From: Betaproteobacteria bacterium
GTDB taxonomy: Bacteria; Pseudomonadota; Gammaproteobacteria; Burkholderiales; SG8-41
DNA length: 6,661 nt
Assembly: GCA_025356695.1 (NCBI GenBank)
Contig: JANXSE010000050.1
Location: 1 to 6,661, forward strand
Direction of reading: 5' to 3'
A program made the translations under genes and the position numbers. The notes beneath the pieces are model-generated. The model did no database searches and was not told where the DNA came from. It saw only the letters and a program-made list of their open reading frames with translations. Positions 5,414-6,661 of the stretch are shown here, in pieces. Position 1 is the stretch's first letter. Each line of letters begins with the position of its first letter.

Positions 5414-6661
5414 TCACACGGCCAGCAGATCCAAGAATACGTTGACCGGCGTTGCCTGCAGCCGTTTGGCGTCGGTCAACAGCGCGGTGACTGCGGCGCA
5501 TTGTTTGGGCGGCAGGCGGCTCGCCATGCCGGTTTTGAATTTGCGCTCCAGCATCGGCATTGCCTCTTTACGACGGCGCGCATCGCCGATCAGGAATTCG
5601 ACATCGACTTGCGGCGTTTTTGTGCCGTCCTTGAAAAATATCTGTATTGCATTGTGATTCGATTGCCGCGCGCCATGGTAATCGCGTGTATAGCCCTTGT
5701 CTTCGCGCACCACCATCTGCGCGCGCAGGCGGTCGATGCGCGGATCGGCGGCAAAACCATCCTCGTAGCTGGCGGTAGTGATGTCGCCGAAAATCAACCC
5801 GATCGCCGCTACATACTGCAGGCAGTGGTCGCGCGCCGCAAAATTCGGCAGCGGGCCATCGACCACGATTTTGGCGAGTGCCGGTTTGTGCGTGGTCAGC
5901 ACGACTTTGTCGATGTCGTTGAGCCGGCCATCTACCAGCGGATGCAGACGCACCGCGCACTCGGCGGCGGTTTGCGAATGGCGCTGCGCCGGGTAGGCGA
6001 TCTTGAACTGCACGTTCTCGATCACATGCGAGCCGTAGGCCCGCGTGACCTTGAGCGCGCGCCCGTTGTTGAGCACGTCGCAAAAGCCCCAGGTCCTGGC
6101 GGTCAGTGCCGTCGGGTAACCCATTTCGCCGCGCATCGTCAGCAGTGCGAGTTGTACGGCGCGCGCCGTAGCATCGCCCGATGCCCACGATTTGCGCGGG
6201 CCGGCGTTCGGCATGACGCGATAGGTGTTCAGCGGCTGGCCGTCGACGAAGGCATTCGACAGTGCATCGGTGACCTGCGCGACATCGCCGCCGAGCAGCT
6301 GCGTAATCACGGCGGTCGAGGCGAGCTTCAAAAGTATGACCAGATCGAGTCCGGTTTCGGGGCTGTTGAAAATATTGCCCTCGGCGAGCACGCCGTGAAT
6401 TTCATAGGCCTTGATTGCTGCGGTCAGCACATCGCGCATGACGAGCGGCGCTTTACCGGCGGCGACGCGCTGGCGGCTCACAAAATCGGCCACCGCAAGA
6501 ATGCCCGAATAGTTGTCTGACGGATGTCCGCCGGCCCACCAGGTGTCGTTGAAATCGAGCCAGCGGATCAAACAGCCGGTGCTGAACGCCGCAGTCACCG
6601 GATCGAGTTGATATTGCGTGCCGGGCACACGCGCGCCGTTGGGCACGATGGTGCCGGGCAC
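5414..6661 (-). CDS. prpD: 2-methylcitrate dehydratase PrpD, 5'-truncated
   Basis: The frame is still open at the window end, so the start lies beyond 6661; about 415 C-terminal residues are present of roughly 480 usual for E. coli PrpD. MmgE/PrpD family landmarks in order (numbered from the visible edge): RWLDFNDTW (33-41), GHPSDN (45-50), KLASTAV (112-118), RKSWASGDATARAV (156-169), GEMGYP (178-183), FKIAYPAQRHSQTA (219-232), RDHCLQY (277-283), IGDARRR (358-364) and a terminal PVNVFLDLLAV that matches the family's usual end. PrpD dehydrates 2-methylcitrate in the methylcitrate cycle of propionate breakdown, without an iron-sulfur cluster, in the cytosol. The segment before GHPSDN (TWWAG) seems shorter than the E. 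coli form as I remember it. Other prp genes, if clustered, would lie beyond the right edge. The CDGSH gene follows on the same strand. Confidence 0.93.
   Translation of the reverse strand: MPGTIVPNGARVPGTQYQLDPVTAAFSTGCLIRWLDFNDTWWAGGHPSDNYSGILAVADFVSRQRVAAGKAPLVMRDVLTAAIKAYEIHGVLAEGNIFNSPETGLDLVILLKLASTAVITQLLGGDVAQVTDALSNAFVDGQPLNTYRVMPNAGPRKSWASGDATARAVQLALLTMRGEMGYPTALTARTWGFCDVLNNGRALKVTRAYGSHVIENVQFKIAYPAQRHSQTAAECAVRLHPLVDGRLNDIDKVVLTTHKPALAKIVVDGPLPNFAARDHCLQYVAAIGLIFGDITTASYEDGFAADPRIDRLRAQMVVREDKGYTRDYHGARQSNHNAIQIFFKDGTKTPQVDVEFLIGDARRRKEAMPMLERKFKTGMASRLPPKQCAAVTALLTDAKRLQATPVNVFLDLLAV

Noticed and set aside
5568..6188. 206-codon minus-strand frame inside prpD
   Set aside because: Same strand but a different frame from PrpD, with Arg/Ala/Gly-rich shadow composition; no evidence of a frameshift, since the PrpD frame is intact throughout.
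5501..6520. Long 339-codon plus-strand open frame opposite prpD
   Set aside because: It is antisense to a clearly conserved PrpD frame, is rich in Arg, His and Ala as expected from a GC-rich shadow, and has no recognisable domain.
1..6661. CRISPR array, rRNA or insertion sequence
   Set aside because: No regularly spaced repeats, no rRNA-like sequence and no transposase motif or terminal inverted repeat pair were seen.

Overview
The window looks like a moderately GC-rich betaproteobacterial chromosome, probably a Burkholderiales or Nitrosomonadales type. This is inferred from the mix of genes: a surface-adhesin-E-like secreted protein, a dual-CDGSH iron-sulfur protein and a methylcitrate-cycle prpD. 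It is not proven by any marker gene. Both ends cut through genes.

Layout. Bases 1-1893 (+) are the C-terminal two thirds or so of a type III restriction (Res)-like SF2 helicase/nuclease, the only defence-type gene here; its DNA-methylating partner, if it has one, would lie upstream. A 425-base gap (1894-2318) follows. It holds a probable terminator, a possible 47-residue membrane microprotein (1998-2141) and a second terminator-like hairpin. A 134-residue secreted protein of the surface-adhesin E type (2319-2723, +) ends at a perfect 12-bp bidirectional terminator. Facing it on the minus strand is a short, extremely basic 36-residue protein (2799-2909), and upstream of that a putative lipoprotein (3018-3467). 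The DNA between these two minus-strand genes can fold into a three-way junction.

The 505 bases from 3490 to 3994 hold no convincing gene. They contain a candidate promoter for the lipoprotein gene, a REP-like imperfect palindrome (3582-3614), a candidate extended -10 promoter, several small hairpins and a strong intrinsic terminator (3946-3979) only 15 bases before the next gene. This arrangement fits either a small RNA gene or a transcription-attenuated leader.

The right side is ordinary metabolism: an MFS transporter (3995-5122, +) converges on a dual CDGSH iron-sulfur protein (5119-5355, -), the two stop codons overlapping. Upstream of the CDGSH gene on the same strand is prpD, 2-methylcitrate dehydratase (5414-6661, -), cut by the window end. 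prpD and the CDGSH gene are separated by 58 bases without an evident terminator and may be co-transcribed.

I do not see a complete new multi-gene system. The items most worth a second look are the leader/sRNA candidate before the MFS gene, the three-way junction before the basic microprotein, the microprotein itself, and the unusual nuclease motif of the Res-like protein.
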